DNA from: Paraburkholderia sp. BL25I1N1
GTDB lineage: Bacteria; Pseudomonadota; Gammaproteobacteria; Burkholderiales; Burkholderiaceae
Direction of reading: 5' to 3'
Length of the DNA: 64,000 nucleotides
Assembly (NCBI RefSeq): GCF_003002025.1
Contig: NZ_PVZB01000004.1
Coordinates: forward strand, 62,001 to 126,000
Within the stretch, counting starts at the first letter, position 1; each line of letters starts with the position of its first letter. A model generated the notes under the pieces. The model had not been told where the DNA came from. It did not search any database and saw nothing but the letters and a program-made list of their open reading frames with translations. This document shows, piece after piece, positions 26,605-40,772 of the stretch. The position numbers and the translations under genes are program-made.

Positions 26605-28203
26605 TCAATGCGGAATCATCCACTGCAGGACATTCTGCTGCAGCCACACCAGCACGCCGAGCAGTACCGTCAACAGAATCGAGTGTTTGAAGGTTTTGGC
26701 GAAGACCACGCCTTCCTTGCCTTTGAGTTCGGTGGTCGCCACCCCGGTCGAAATGTTCTGCGGCGAAATCATCTTGCCCATCACGCCGCCGGACGAGTTC
26801 GTAGCCGCCATCAGAATCGGGTTGAGATTCAGCTGATTGGCCGCCACCACCTGCAGGTTGCCGAACAGCGCGTTGCCCGACGTGTCGCTGCCCGACAGGA
26901 ACACCGCGACCCAGCCGAGGAATGCCGACACCAGCGGAAAGAACGGTCCGACCGACGACGCGCCGAGGCCGAGCGTGTACGTCAGCCCCGAGTAGTTCAT
27001 CAGATACGCGAGCCCGACGATGGTCGCCACCGTGAGGATGGCGATGCGCGTCTGCACCCACGTGTCGGCGATCGCCGCGCCGAATTCGCGCGGGCTCAGT
27101 TTGACCACGGCCGCCGTAATGAGCGCGGCGACCAGAATCGCCGTGCCGGTGGCGAGCGGCTGGAAGTCCCACACCGCGCTGTACGGCGTGTTGTACAGCG
27201 TGATGAAGACGGCCTTGTCGAGTCCCGGCCATGGCACCTTGACGTCGCCGATCAGGAAAATCTTCGCCACGGTCCAGATGATCACCACCACCGAGACGAT
27301 GATCCACGGATACCAGCCCTGGCCGCCGCCGATCTTGCCCCGCACTTCGCCCACGCGGTCGATGTTGACCGCGAACTTCGGATCCGCCGCGGGCTTCCAG
27401 ACGCGCAGAAAGGCGATCGTGACGATAAGCGAGACCATCGACGACAACACGTCGGTCAAGCTGTAGTTCACATAGTTCGACGCGACGAACTGCGTGAGCG
27501 CGAAGCTCGCGCCCGACACCAGCAGCACGGGCCACACCCGCAGCATGTTGCGAAAGCCGGCATAGACGCCGATCACATAGAAGGGCAGCAGGAAGGCGAA
27601 GAACGGCAACTGGCGGCCGACCATCTTGGCGAGCGTGTCGGCCGGCAAATGCGTGACCGCGCCGAGCACGGTGATCGGCACGCCGAGCGCGCCGAACGCG
27701 ACTGGCGCGGTATTGAAGATCAGCGTGAAGGTGAGCGCTTCGAGCGTGGGGAAGCCGAGCAGAATCAGCAGCGAACTGGTGATGGCGACCGGCGTGCCGA
27801 AGCCCGAAATCCCTTCGAGCAGCGCGCCGAACGAAAACCCGATCACGACCAGCACCACGCGCCGGTCGTTCGGCAGGTTGTCGATCATCCACATGCGAAA
27901 GGCGGCGAAGCGGCCCGAGCGTTGCGAGATGTTGTAAAGCAGGATCGCCGCGAACACGATCCACATGACCGGCCAGCAGGCGAACACCGCGCCGGCGACG
28001 ACCGAATCGACCGCGAGTCCCACGGGAAACTGCCAGACCAGGATCGCCACGATCAGGCCGACGATCAACCCCGCGAGCGACGCCTGCCAAGCCGGCCGGC
28101 GAGCCCAGCCAAGCAGGAGCAGCACGACGATAATCGGCAGCGCCGCGACGAGGAACGATGGCAATAGCGAATTGCCGACAGGAGTGAGTAGTTGGTGAAA
28201 CAT
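26605..28203 (-). CDS. lldP: L-lactate permease (LctP family)
   Basis: A 532-residue transporter with about 12 to 14 membrane segments, the family length. Signatures include EGISGFGTPVAI and LSGSDTSGNALFGNLQ, both typical of LctP proteins that take up L-lactate, D-lactate or glycolate with a proton. AAGGAG lies six bases before ATG 28203; the upstream ATG-less extension to 28248 is not needed. No lactate dehydrogenase gene lies beside it in this window. Confidence 0.94.
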   Translation of the reverse strand: MFHQLLTPVGNSLLPSFLVAALPIIVVLLLLGWARRPAWQASLAGLIVGLIVAILVWQFPVGLAVDSVVAGAVFACWPVMWIVFAAILLYNISQRSGRFAAFRMWMIDNLPNDRRVVLVVIGFSFGALLEGISGFGTPVAITSSLLILLGFPTLEALTFTLIFNTAPVAFGALGVPITVLGAVTHLPADTLAKMVGRQLPFFAFLLPFYVIGVYAGFRNMLRVWPVLLVSGASFALTQFVASNYVNYSLTDVLSSMVSLIVTIAFLRVWKPAADPKFAVNIDRVGEVRGKIGGGQGWYPWIIVSVVVIIWTVAKIFLIGDVKVPWPGLDKAVFITLYNTPYSAVWDFQPLATGTAILVAALITAAVVKLSPREFGAAIADTWVQTRIAILTVATIVGLAYLMNYSGLTYTLGLGASSVGPFFPLVSAFLGWVAVFLSGSDTSGNALFGNLQVVAANQLNLNPILMAATNSSGGVMGKMISPQNISTGVATTELKGKEGVVFAKTFKHSILLTVLLGVLVWLQQNVLQWMIPH

Positions 28204-28506
28204 CACGTCTCCTTCATTGTTGTTAGGACTCGACGCGGCACCACGCACTCCGGAGCGCGTCGCTATGGCATGACGGATGGGCGTCGCCGACTCGCGGGCG
28301 CGGCCGGGATCGCTTTTTTAAACGGCTACTGCATGTGGCTTACCAAGCATAGAACCCAGTCCGGCCGCGTCAAGAAGGGAAACTACGGGCGCAGCGAATG
28401 GGCGCTGGGAGCGCGGCTTGCGCGGACTGGTCGACGCGGCGCATGGCGCGCGACGTTGTGCGGGCGCGTCGGTACGACCGATCGGGTTCAATCGTGCCGG
28501 CTGGTG
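28204..28506. other. Upstream region of the lactate permease gene
   Basis: It should hold the permease promoter on the minus strand, but no convincing hexamer pair or operator was recognised. No gene is seen. Confidence 0.35.
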
Positions 28507-29007
28507 TTAATGCCAATGACCGTGACCGCCCCATCCGCCACCACCGTGACCGCCCCAGTAACCACCAAAGCCGACGCCGATCGACACCGACGGCCCATAC
28601 CAGCCCGGATAGCCGTAGTAAGCCGGGTAGACCGGCGGCGGATAGTAAACGGGAGCGGGGGCGACATACACAGGCGGGGCGGCGACCGCGTATGTCGGCG
28701 GCGGGGCTGGTTGGCCTGTCTGCGCTTGTTGCAACTGCTGCGGTTGTTGCTGCTGCTGATCTGCCGAATAGGCGTCTTGCCCGACCGGGACCGCCTGTTG
28801 CGTTCCCGCCGCGGGGACCGTCGCGTAATACGGCGAATAGCCCGCCGGATAGTAACCGTACGGGTAATAACAGCCAGACAGCGTCATTAAACAGACCGCG
28901 CCACCCAGCGCGATGCCTGTTTGCGAAAGGCGTGGGAAAGACGGGGAAAAGCGCAGCGGCCACCGCTGGCCGATCGCGCACGCCGTGTTGATGAGGCGGG
29001 ACTTCAT
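28507..29007 (-). CDS. Tyr/Pro/Gly/His-rich lipoprotein
   Basis: A 166-residue protein with a long basic N-terminus and lipobox LSGC at about residue 46. The mature part is low complexity: YYPYGYYPAGYS-type repeats, a Gln-rich tract (QQQQQPQQLQQAQ), Pro/Tyr repeats and a Gly/His/Trp tail (GGHGGGGWGGHGHWH). AGGAG precedes ATG 29007. Such proteins are common in Burkholderia envelopes but have no assigned role; the His-rich tail could bind metal (speculative). Confidence 0.72.
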   Translation of the reverse strand: MKSRLINTACAIGQRWPLRFSPSFPRLSQTGIALGGAVCLMTLSGCYYPYGYYPAGYSPYYATVPAAGTQQAVPVGQDAYSADQQQQQPQQLQQAQTGQPAPPPTYAVAAPPVYVAPAPVYYPPPVYPAYYGYPGWYGPSVSIGVGFGGYWGGHGGGGWGGHGHWH

Positions 29008-29260
29008 GACGCGCTCCTGGTTGAATCGGACGCCGCCATCAGGGGCGTGACGTCATGAGCTTACGCCGCCTGGGCACCAACAGGATTGCAAAACCGTAAC
29101 GGCTTATTTCACCTCGTTGCGGCGCGTCGAACGGAACGGTTGACTGCGTATTCGCGCTGGCTGTTGAGACGCGGAGCCGCTTGCATGTCGGCGTGGGCGA
29201 AGCATTGTTCGGCCCACGCTCGCATGACATCCCGACGCATGTCGTGCGCATGATTCTCCG

Positions 29261-29473
29261 TTACTTACCAACCTCATGCCCGATCACGCCGCCCGCCGCC
29301 GCGCCGCCGAGCGTCGACAGCGCATTGCCCCCGATCGCTGCGCCCGCCGCGCCACCCAGACCCGCGCCAATGGCGGTGTCGCGCCCCTGACGGCTCATGC
29401 CGTCGCATGCGGAAAGGCTCACCAGGACGGCCGCGATGGCCGCAAACGTACCGATTTGACGTATCGATTTCAT
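29261..29473 (-). CDS. Glycine-zipper lipoprotein (OsmB/YmgG-like)
   Basis: A 70-residue protein with lipobox LSAC at about residue 23 and a glycine zipper in the mature part (AIGAGLGGAAGAAIGGNA, then GGAAAGGVIGHEVG). Proteins of this type insert in or associate with the outer membrane and are often stress-induced. ATG 29473 is chosen over 29539 because it begins the signal peptide and has GGAG upstream. Confidence 0.78.
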   Translation of the reverse strand: MKSIRQIGTFAAIAAVLVSLSACDGMSRQGRDTAIGAGLGGAAGAAIGGNALSTLGGAAAGGVIGHEVGK

Positions 29474-29635
29474 GATGTTGACTCCAGTGGTTACGGTCGG
29501 CAGTAGACACCGCCCATGCGTTTGATGGTATCGCCGCATCCTGTATCCGGATGTGTGCGCTTGTCAGCGAAACGACGGTTTCGTAATCAAGTGTTTCCCT
29601 CCATTTAGCATGCGGCGTGCCCGGTCGGCGCAAAC

Positions 29636-29659
29636 GCAAAAGCCCGCCAGTGGCGGGCT
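29636..29659 (-). terminator. Terminator of thiC
   Basis: Stem agcccgcc / ggcgggct with a three-base loop; on the minus strand it is followed by TTTT. It lies about 70 bases after the thiC stop. Confidence 0.8.
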
Positions 29660-29729
29660 TCGTTACTGCAATGCAGAGGTTTGGCGGGTCGGGTGGCGTA
29701 ATAACGATGCCCGCTCCGCGAACCCAACC

Positions 29730-32436
<2,707 letters not shown>

Positions 32437-32886
32437 GACGGGTACTCCAATTCGATCTGCATTTGAGGGAACAGCGTGCGGATGAGATCGGCCCGGAGCC
32501 CGACAACGCGGCTCAGGCAATGGAGCGGGCAGCGTTAGATCGGGCGCCGGGCGGCGTGGAGCGGGAGCGTTCGGGACGGCTCGCCGGCGTGGCGCGGCAT
32601 GAGTTCCGCGCGCGCGCAGCCGGTTGCGCGGCGGGGGCGCAAGCGGAAGAAGGCACGGGAAGTCGGAAAGCGCATCGAGGTAGCCGGCAGGCAGAGAAAG
32701 AGAGTGAAGAGGGCGCCGCCATTCATCTGACTGAATGTGCGCGATCGAAAGGGCAATGTTAGCACGCGAGTCGTGCATCGCCGGCCGTGTTCGCGCTTCA
32801 GGAAAAAAGCTGGGAAAAATTGCAAATGCGCTGTCATAACCCGCCGTGTGGTCCGACAAACGTGCAGATCCTGATTGGAGCATGTC
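32437..32886. other. Divergent intergenic region without gene
   Basis: Region between rnk and the DUF1223 gene. Frames such as 32463-32762 lack a ribosome site and protein-like composition. No strong promoter or operator was identified. Confidence 0.4.
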
Positions 32887-33732
32887 ATGCAAACCGCCGG
32901 ACTCCGCCGAGACCATCGGCGTTTCACTCGAAGCATCGCGCTCGCTGTCGCGCTGACTACGCTGCTGGCCAGCGGCTTCGCGGACGCGGCCAGCGCCGTC
33001 TGCAGCGCGCATAGCCCGGCGCATCGTGTGGCGCTGGTCGAGCTATACAGCAGCGAAGGCTGCAATAGCTGCCCGCCCGCCGACAACTGGCTGAGCCAAT
33101 GGAAAAACAGCGGCGCGACGCAAAGCATCGTGCCGTTGGCGCTGCACGTGGACTATTGGAATAGTCTCGGCTGGACTGACCGCTTCTCGCAACATCGTTT
33201 CACTGAACGTCAGCAGGCACTCACCAATCTCGGCGGCGGTCACACCATCTACACGCCGGAGATTTTCGTCTCGGGACGCGAACTGCGTAGCTGGTCGCGA
33301 CGCGACAGTTTCGAGAGCAGCATCGGCAAGGTCGTCGGCGAGCCGGCGCAAGCGAACGTCGCGCTCGAACTCAAGCAACAGCAGACGCCGGGTGCGTTTA
33401 ACGTCACGGCGCAATTCACCAGCAAGTCGGCAGACACAGCGGGCCAACTGGACGCCTACCTCGCTGTCTACGAAAACTCGCTGAGCTCGCAAGTCGGCGC
33501 CGGCGAAAACAGCGGCGTCACCTTGCATCACGAACGCGTTGTGCGGCAATGGATCGGCCCGGTGCCGCTCGTCGCGGGCAACGCACAGATTCGCCGCGAT
33601 ATCCGCATCCAGGACGCCGCCGCGGATGCCAACGTCAACGCGCCCGCCGACCGCTTCGGCGTGGTCGCCTTCGTCGAAAACGAGGCGACCGGCGATGTTC
33701 TGCAAGTGGCCGAACTGGCCGCGTGCCATTGA
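32887..33732 (+). CDS. DUF1223 exported thioredoxin-like protein
   Basis: A 281-residue protein with a signal peptide (IALAVALTTLLASGFADA). The DUF1223 thioredoxin-like domain shows VELYSSEGCNSCPPAD with a C-x2-C pair (Cys59, Cys62), then PLALHVDYWNSLGW and YTPEIFVSG. GGAG precedes ATG 32887. Two co-directional genes follow (cytochrome b and a sulfite-oxidase-type molybdoenzyme), which suggests redox work in the periplasm. The family has no proven reaction. Confidence 0.85.
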   Translation: MQTAGLRRDHRRFTRSIALAVALTTLLASGFADAASAVCSAHSPAHRVALVELYSSEGCNSCPPADNWLSQWKNSGATQSIVPLALHVDYWNSLGWTDRFSQHRFTERQQALTNLGGGHTIYTPEIFVSGRELRSWSRRDSFESSIGKVVGEPAQANVALELKQQQTPGAFNVTAQFTSKSADTAGQLDAYLAVYENSLSSQVGAGENSGVTLHHERVVRQWIGPVPLVAGNAQIRRDIRIQDAAADANVNAPADRFGVVAFVENEATGDVLQVAELAACH

Positions 33733-33762
33733 TCGCCGCGTCCGCGCCCACAGGAGAGTTTC

Positions 33763-34404
33763 ATGGCAACCCATCATGCACTTCGCGACACTGTGCCGTC
33801 CACCGAGCCGCAAAAGAGCGGTGCGATCCATCCGCTGTGGGTGCGTCTCACGCATTGGCTCAATGCGCTCGCCGCCATCGTGATGATGTTGTCGGGCTGG
33901 CGCATCTACGACGCCTCGCCGATCTTCCCGGCGTTCCATTTTCCGCCCGCCATCACGCTCGGCGGCTGGCTCGGCGGCGCGCTGCAATGGCATTTCGCGG
34001 CGATGTGGCTGCTGGTTTTCAACGGCCTGCTGTATCTCGCCTTGAACCTCGCGAGCGGGCGCTTCGTGCGCAAGTTCCTGCCGGTGTCGCCGCGCGCCGT
34101 GCTGCACGACTTCGTCGCCGCGCTGACCGGCAAGCTCTCGCACGCCGACTTGCGCGTCTATAACGCGGTGCAGAAATTCGCCTACCTGTTCGTGGTCTGC
34201 GATCTGATCGTGCTGGTGCTCTCGGGCCTCGCGATCTGGAAGTCGGTGCAGTTTCCACTGCTGCGTGAACTGATGGGTGGCTACGACAACGCGCGCATCG
34301 TCCACTTCTGCGCGATGTCGCTGATGGCCGCGTTCATCGCCGTGCATCTGGTGATGGTGGCGCTCGTGCCGCGCTCGCTGCTCGCCATGTTGCGCGGACG
34401 CTGA
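33763..34404 (+). CDS. Cytochrome b561-type membrane subunit
   Basis: A 213-residue membrane protein with four hydrophobic segments and histidines placed for haem b (HPLWVRLTHWLNALA, LQWHFAAMWLLV, FCAMSLMAAFIAVHLVMVAL). It resembles the bacterial cytochrome b561/Ni-Fe hydrogenase b-subunit family. The gene is 40 bases before a sulfite-oxidase-fold protein, so it most likely passes quinol electrons to or from that enzyme (inference from order, similar in role to MsrQ/YedZ). Confidence 0.85.
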   Translation: MATHHALRDTVPSTEPQKSGAIHPLWVRLTHWLNALAAIVMMLSGWRIYDASPIFPAFHFPPAITLGGWLGGALQWHFAAMWLLVFNGLLYLALNLASGRFVRKFLPVSPRAVLHDFVAALTGKLSHADLRVYNAVQKFAYLFVVCDLIVLVLSGLAIWKSVQFPLLRELMGGYDNARIVHFCAMSLMAAFIAVHLVMVALVPRSLLAMLRGR

Positions 34405-34444
34405 GCCGTTCATCCGCTGAAGCGAACGTTACGGATACCGAATC

Positions 34445-35236
34445 ATGAACACACCCGCTCGAAACTCCACTCGTTCTGCCGGCCAGAAGCTCGATCGCGA
34501 ATCGATTCTGATCGACGCCCGCCGCGAACTCGCGATGCCGTCGCGGCGTCTATTCGGCAAACGCCTTCTAACGCTCGGCGGCCTGTCGATGCTGACCGGC
34601 TGCTCGCTCACCGACGACGACTCGGTCAACAAATTTCTCACCGCCGTCTCGCGCCTGAACGACCGGGCGCAAGCCGCGCTGTTCGATCCGAAGCAACTCG
34701 CGCCGACCTACACCGAAGCGCAGATCACGCGGCCGTTTCCGTTCAACGCGTTCTACGGCATCGACGACGTGCCCGAGGTGAACGGCGCCGATTACAAGCT
34801 GCAAATCAGCGGGCTCGTCACCGGTCAGCGCGTCTGGTCCTTGCCCGAACTGTACGCGCTGCCGCATGCCGAGCAGATCACGCGGCACATCTGCGTGGAA
34901 GGGTGGAGCGCGATCGGCCGCTGGGGCGGCACGCCGTTCAGCGACTTTCTGCGGCGCATCGGCGCGGACACGAGCGCGAAGTACGTCGGCTTCAGATGCG
35001 CGGACGACTACTACGAGAGCATCGACATGCCGACCGCGCTGCATCCGCAAACGCTGCTCACGTTCTCGTACGACGGCGAGCGCTTGCCCGCGAAATACGG
35101 CTTCCCGATGAAACTGCGCATGCCGACCAAGCTCGGCTACAAGAACCCGAAGCACATCGTCGAGATGTTCGTCACCAACACGTATCCCGGCGGCTATTGG
35201 GTCGACCAGGGCTACAACTGGTTCGGAGGCTCCTGA
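34445..35236 (+). CDS. Molybdopterin-dependent oxidoreductase (sulfite oxidase/MsrP-like)
   Basis: A 263-residue periplasmic molybdoenzyme. The N-terminus has SRRLFGKRLLTLGGLSMLTGC, which reads as a twin-arginine signal merging with a lipobox at Cys53. The oxidoreductase domain has RHICVEGWSAIGRWGG, where Cys150 should bind the molybdenum, and LRMPTKLGYKNPKHI. It lies after the cytochrome b gene, the likely electron partner. Substrate is unknown: MsrP-type proteins repair methionine sulfoxide, others oxidise sulfite. Confidence 0.85.
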   Translation: MNTPARNSTRSAGQKLDRESILIDARRELAMPSRRLFGKRLLTLGGLSMLTGCSLTDDDSVNKFLTAVSRLNDRAQAALFDPKQLAPTYTEAQITRPFPFNAFYGIDDVPEVNGADYKLQISGLVTGQRVWSLPELYALPHAEQITRHICVEGWSAIGRWGGTPFSDFLRRIGADTSAKYVGFRCADDYYESIDMPTALHPQTLLTFSYDGERLPAKYGFPMKLRMPTKLGYKNPKHIVEMFVTNTYPGGYWVDQGYNWFGGS

Positions 35237-35353
35237 CGCGCGCGGGTCGGCGCCGCTGAGGCGGCGGCGCGACCCCGGACGGCAGAAGCTTCGGAAATAC
35301 GCCGGCTAGTGCTCTGGCCGGTCTTGATTTATCCATAACCAAGGAGTCATCCC

Positions 35354-35593
35354 ATGAAAAAGTTCGCACTCGCAGCACTGGCCGTCGCTCTCCTCACCAG
35401 CGGCGGCGCCGCGTTCGCCCAGGCAAGCGGCGCCATGTCCAACGACGCGATGTCGAAGGACACCATGTCCAAAGATGCGATGTCCAAGGACAGCATGTCG
35501 AAGGACGGCATGAAGAAGGACACGATGAAACATGACAAGATGAAAAAGGGCGGCGCGATGAAGCACGAAGCGTCGGGCGCCATGGCCAACTGA
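35354..35593 (+). CDS. Pentapeptide MXKDX repeat protein
   Basis: A 79-residue exported protein with a signal peptide (LAALAVALLTSGGAAFAQA). The mature part is built of five-residue units starting with Met, mostly MSKDx, then MKKDT, MKHDK and a final basic tail. This is the family annotated as MXKDX pentapeptide repeat proteins. Function is unknown; the Met-, Lys- and Asp-rich composition suggests metal or oxidant handling (speculation). AAGGAG precedes ATG 35354, and a strong terminator follows. Confidence 0.85.
   Translation: MKKFALAALAVALLTSGGAAFAQASGAMSNDAMSKDTMSKDAMSKDSMSKDGMKKDTMKHDKMKKGGAMKHEASGAMAN
35435..35554 (+). repeat. In-frame 15-base repeats coding the MXKDX pentapeptides
   Basis: About eight consecutive 15-base units (atgtcsaargacdbs-like), encoding residues 28-67. 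The central units are nearly identical, so copy number may vary between strains. Confidence 0.8.
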
Positions 35594-35646
35594 GCCGTCC
35601 TGACTATGCGGCTCGCATAGCGCGAACGCGCCGGCGGCCCGCACGA

Positions 35647-35680
35647 CAGAAAGCCGGGGCATGTCCCCGGCTTTCTGTTG
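35647..35680 (+). terminator. Terminator after the MXKDX gene
   Basis: A 13-base perfect stem cagaaagccgggg / ccccggctttctg with a five-base loop. The T-run is short (TTG) but T-rich sequence lies in the stem, so it may work in both directions. Confidence 0.75.
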
Positions 35681-35958
35681 CAAGTACGCCAACAAGTTAC
35701 GATTCTTTCAAGCGACGCGGTGGGCGCTTACTGCATAATGCGATGCGCGCCAAACGTTTGGCGCGTGTTCGCCGTGGCTCGATCTCTCCCGATCGTCGCG
35801 GCGTTGTGGCCCCATTGGCCATCTATCGTCCTTCCGTTCCACCGACATGTCCGCCAGCCTCGCCCGTCAGACCGCATCGCCGATGCGGTGTCCGCCATCC
35901 CGCCTCCGGGTCTTTAGCGGGGGCGCAGCACCTCGAGCGGCATGGGCGGGTTGAACGC

Positions 35959-36888
35959 ATGTCGCTGCAATTCCTGAATCGTTTTCCGCGTGGGTTTCCG
36001 ATCCGTTTGCCGCAATCGCGCAACGGGCAGATCGCGCTCGCGCTCGCCGTCGTCTATCTCGTGTGGGGTTCGACGTATCTCGCCGTGCACGTCGCGCTGG
36101 GCTCGTTTCCGCCGCTGCTGCTGTCCGGACTGCGCAACCTGTTCGCCGGGGTAGGGCTGTTCATATTCGCCGCGCGTCGCAATCCGGTCTGGCCGGGCGC
36201 CGCCGAAATCCGCAATGCCGGGCTCGTCGGCACCATGCTGGTCGGTCTGTCGAGCGGCATGCTCGCCTATGGGATGCGCACCGTCGGCACCGGTACCGCA
36301 GCCGTCATGGTCGCGACCGTGCCGCTGTTCGCGACGGTGATCGCGGCGGTGGCGGGGCGCAAGATCGGCCGCGGCGAGTGGTTCGCGGTGGGCCTCGGTC
36401 TGGTCGGCATTGCGATTCTTAGTCACGGCGACAGCGCGCCAGGCTCGGCGGGCGGCAGCCTGGCGATTCTCTGCGGCGCGCTTTTCTGGGCGGGCGGCGC
36501 GCATCTGGCCGGGCGTTTGAAGCTGCCCTCGGACCTGTTTCTCTCGACGTCGCTGCAAATCGGCCTGGGCGGCGCGATGTCGACGCTGGTCGCGTGGGTC
36601 TCGGGCGAGCGGATGCTCGAGGTGCATGTTCTGCCGGTGCTGGCGTTTATCTACCTGATGCTGATCGGAACGATGGCCGCTTACGTCGCCTACGGTTTTC
36701 TGATCCGGCACACCAGTCCGATCATCGCCAGCAGTTGCATGTATGTGAATCCGGTGGTGGCGGTCGCGCTCGGCGCGCTGCTGCTCGGCGAGCCGGTCAC
36801 TCATTCCACGGTGGTCGCGACTATCGTGATTCTGGCGAGCGTCGGGCTGTCGTTCTGGTTCGACTACCGGAAGAAGGGACTCGCCTGA
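35959..36888 (+). CDS. EamA-family exporter (YedA-like)
   Basis: A 309-residue protein with ten membrane segments. It starts after a short basic N-terminus with ALAVVYLVWGSTYLAVHVAL; the second half has NPVVAVALGALLLGEPVTH, a signature of this family. ATG 35959 is preferred to the open frame from 35743, which lacks membrane-protein character. Substrates are usually amino acids or drugs; no cue is present here. It converges on fadH with 33 bases between stops. Confidence 0.88.
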   Translation: MSLQFLNRFPRGFPIRLPQSRNGQIALALAVVYLVWGSTYLAVHVALGSFPPLLLSGLRNLFAGVGLFIFAARRNPVWPGAAEIRNAGLVGTMLVGLSSGMLAYGMRTVGTGTAAVMVATVPLFATVIAAVAGRKIGRGEWFAVGLGLVGIAILSHGDSAPGSAGGSLAILCGALFWAGGAHLAGRLKLPSDLFLSTSLQIGLGGAMSTLVAWVSGERMLEVHVLPVLAFIYLMLIGTMAAYVAYGFLIRHTSPIIASSCMYVNPVVAVALGALLLGEPVTHSTVVATIVILASVGLSFWFDYRKKGLA

Positions 36889-36921
36889 GTCCAGCCTGAA
36901 GCGGGCGACGACCCGCTTGTT

Positions 36922-40103
<3,182 letters not shown>

Positions 40104-40164
40104 GCGCTGATGAAAGCGCCGGCTGAGCGCATGCAATAAGTGGTAAGTCCTAGGGAGGACGGAG

Positions 40165-40194
40165 CGGCGATCCACGTGAGTGGATCGCCGTTTT
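40165..40194 (+). terminator. Terminator after DUF4397 gene
   Basis: An 11-base perfect stem cggcgatccac / gtggatcgccg, four-base loop, followed by TTTTG. Confidence 0.85.
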
Positions 40195-40310
40195 GTTTGC
40201 GGCCTTGCCCCGGCGATGGCCGACACCCGCAACACCTGCGGCTTCTACAAGGCTTGGCAACACTCGCGGCCTCGACCACGGCCCGCGAAGACGAACAAAA
40301 ACGACCGCAC

Positions 40311-40342
40311 GAAAAAAACCCGCCACGGTGTCCCGCGGCGGG
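40311..40342 (-). terminator. Terminator of the entericidin gene (minus strand)
   Basis: On the minus strand a stem CCCGCC-GCGG / CCGT-GGCGGG with a four-base loop is followed by seven T. It lies about 60 bases after the entericidin stop. Confidence 0.85.
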
Positions 40343-40404
40343 CTATCCCTGTCCTTCATGCCAGACGCTATCAAGCGCCCGGCGTCTGCTTCGTTATGCG
40401 CTGC

Positions 40405-40539
40405 TTATTTGGCCTTTTCGGCCGAGTTCGTGATGGCGTTGCCACCCTTCGAAATATCCTGCCCGGCCCCCGCCATCGTGTTGCAACCGGCGAGCGCAGC
40501 TGTCCCTGCAATGAGAAGCAAAGCGATCAGTCGATTCAT
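40405..40539 (-). CDS. Entericidin A/B-family small lipoprotein
   Basis: A 44-residue lipoprotein: signal RLIALLLIAGTAALAGC, then NTMAGAGQDISKGGNAI, the typical entericidin pattern with a Gly-rich amphipathic tail ending AEKAK. AAGGAGA lies eight bases before ATG 40539, and a dedicated terminator follows. Entericidins are cell-envelope lipoproteins linked to stress or lysis control in E. coli; function here is by homology. It is too short for usual ORF cutoffs. Confidence 0.85.
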   Translation of the reverse strand: MNRLIALLLIAGTAALAGCNTMAGAGQDISKGGNAITNSAEKAK

Positions 40540-40772
40540 GAAAGTTCTCCTTGTCGAGAATGCATTGGTTGACGTGCCCATCTTTACGGCACGCGCCAGC
40601 CGAGCTAGCTGCCGTCCGACCGGGGCTTACGCCAGTCGATCCGGTCTGATTGCATGGTAAAAAAAGGGCGGGGGCGGCGCTGTCGGCTGCGCTGCGATTT
40701 TGGTGTAGGCGTGCTCCGGTGTTTGCGTCGGCGCACTCCTACACGTCCGCCGCGGCGCGGCGCTTGCCCTTG

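Noticed and set aside
26422..28167. A 581-codon plus-strand frame over the lactate permease
   Set aside because: Antisense shadow of lldP; composition (Arg, His, Asp, Gln rich) is typical of complement reading of a membrane protein.
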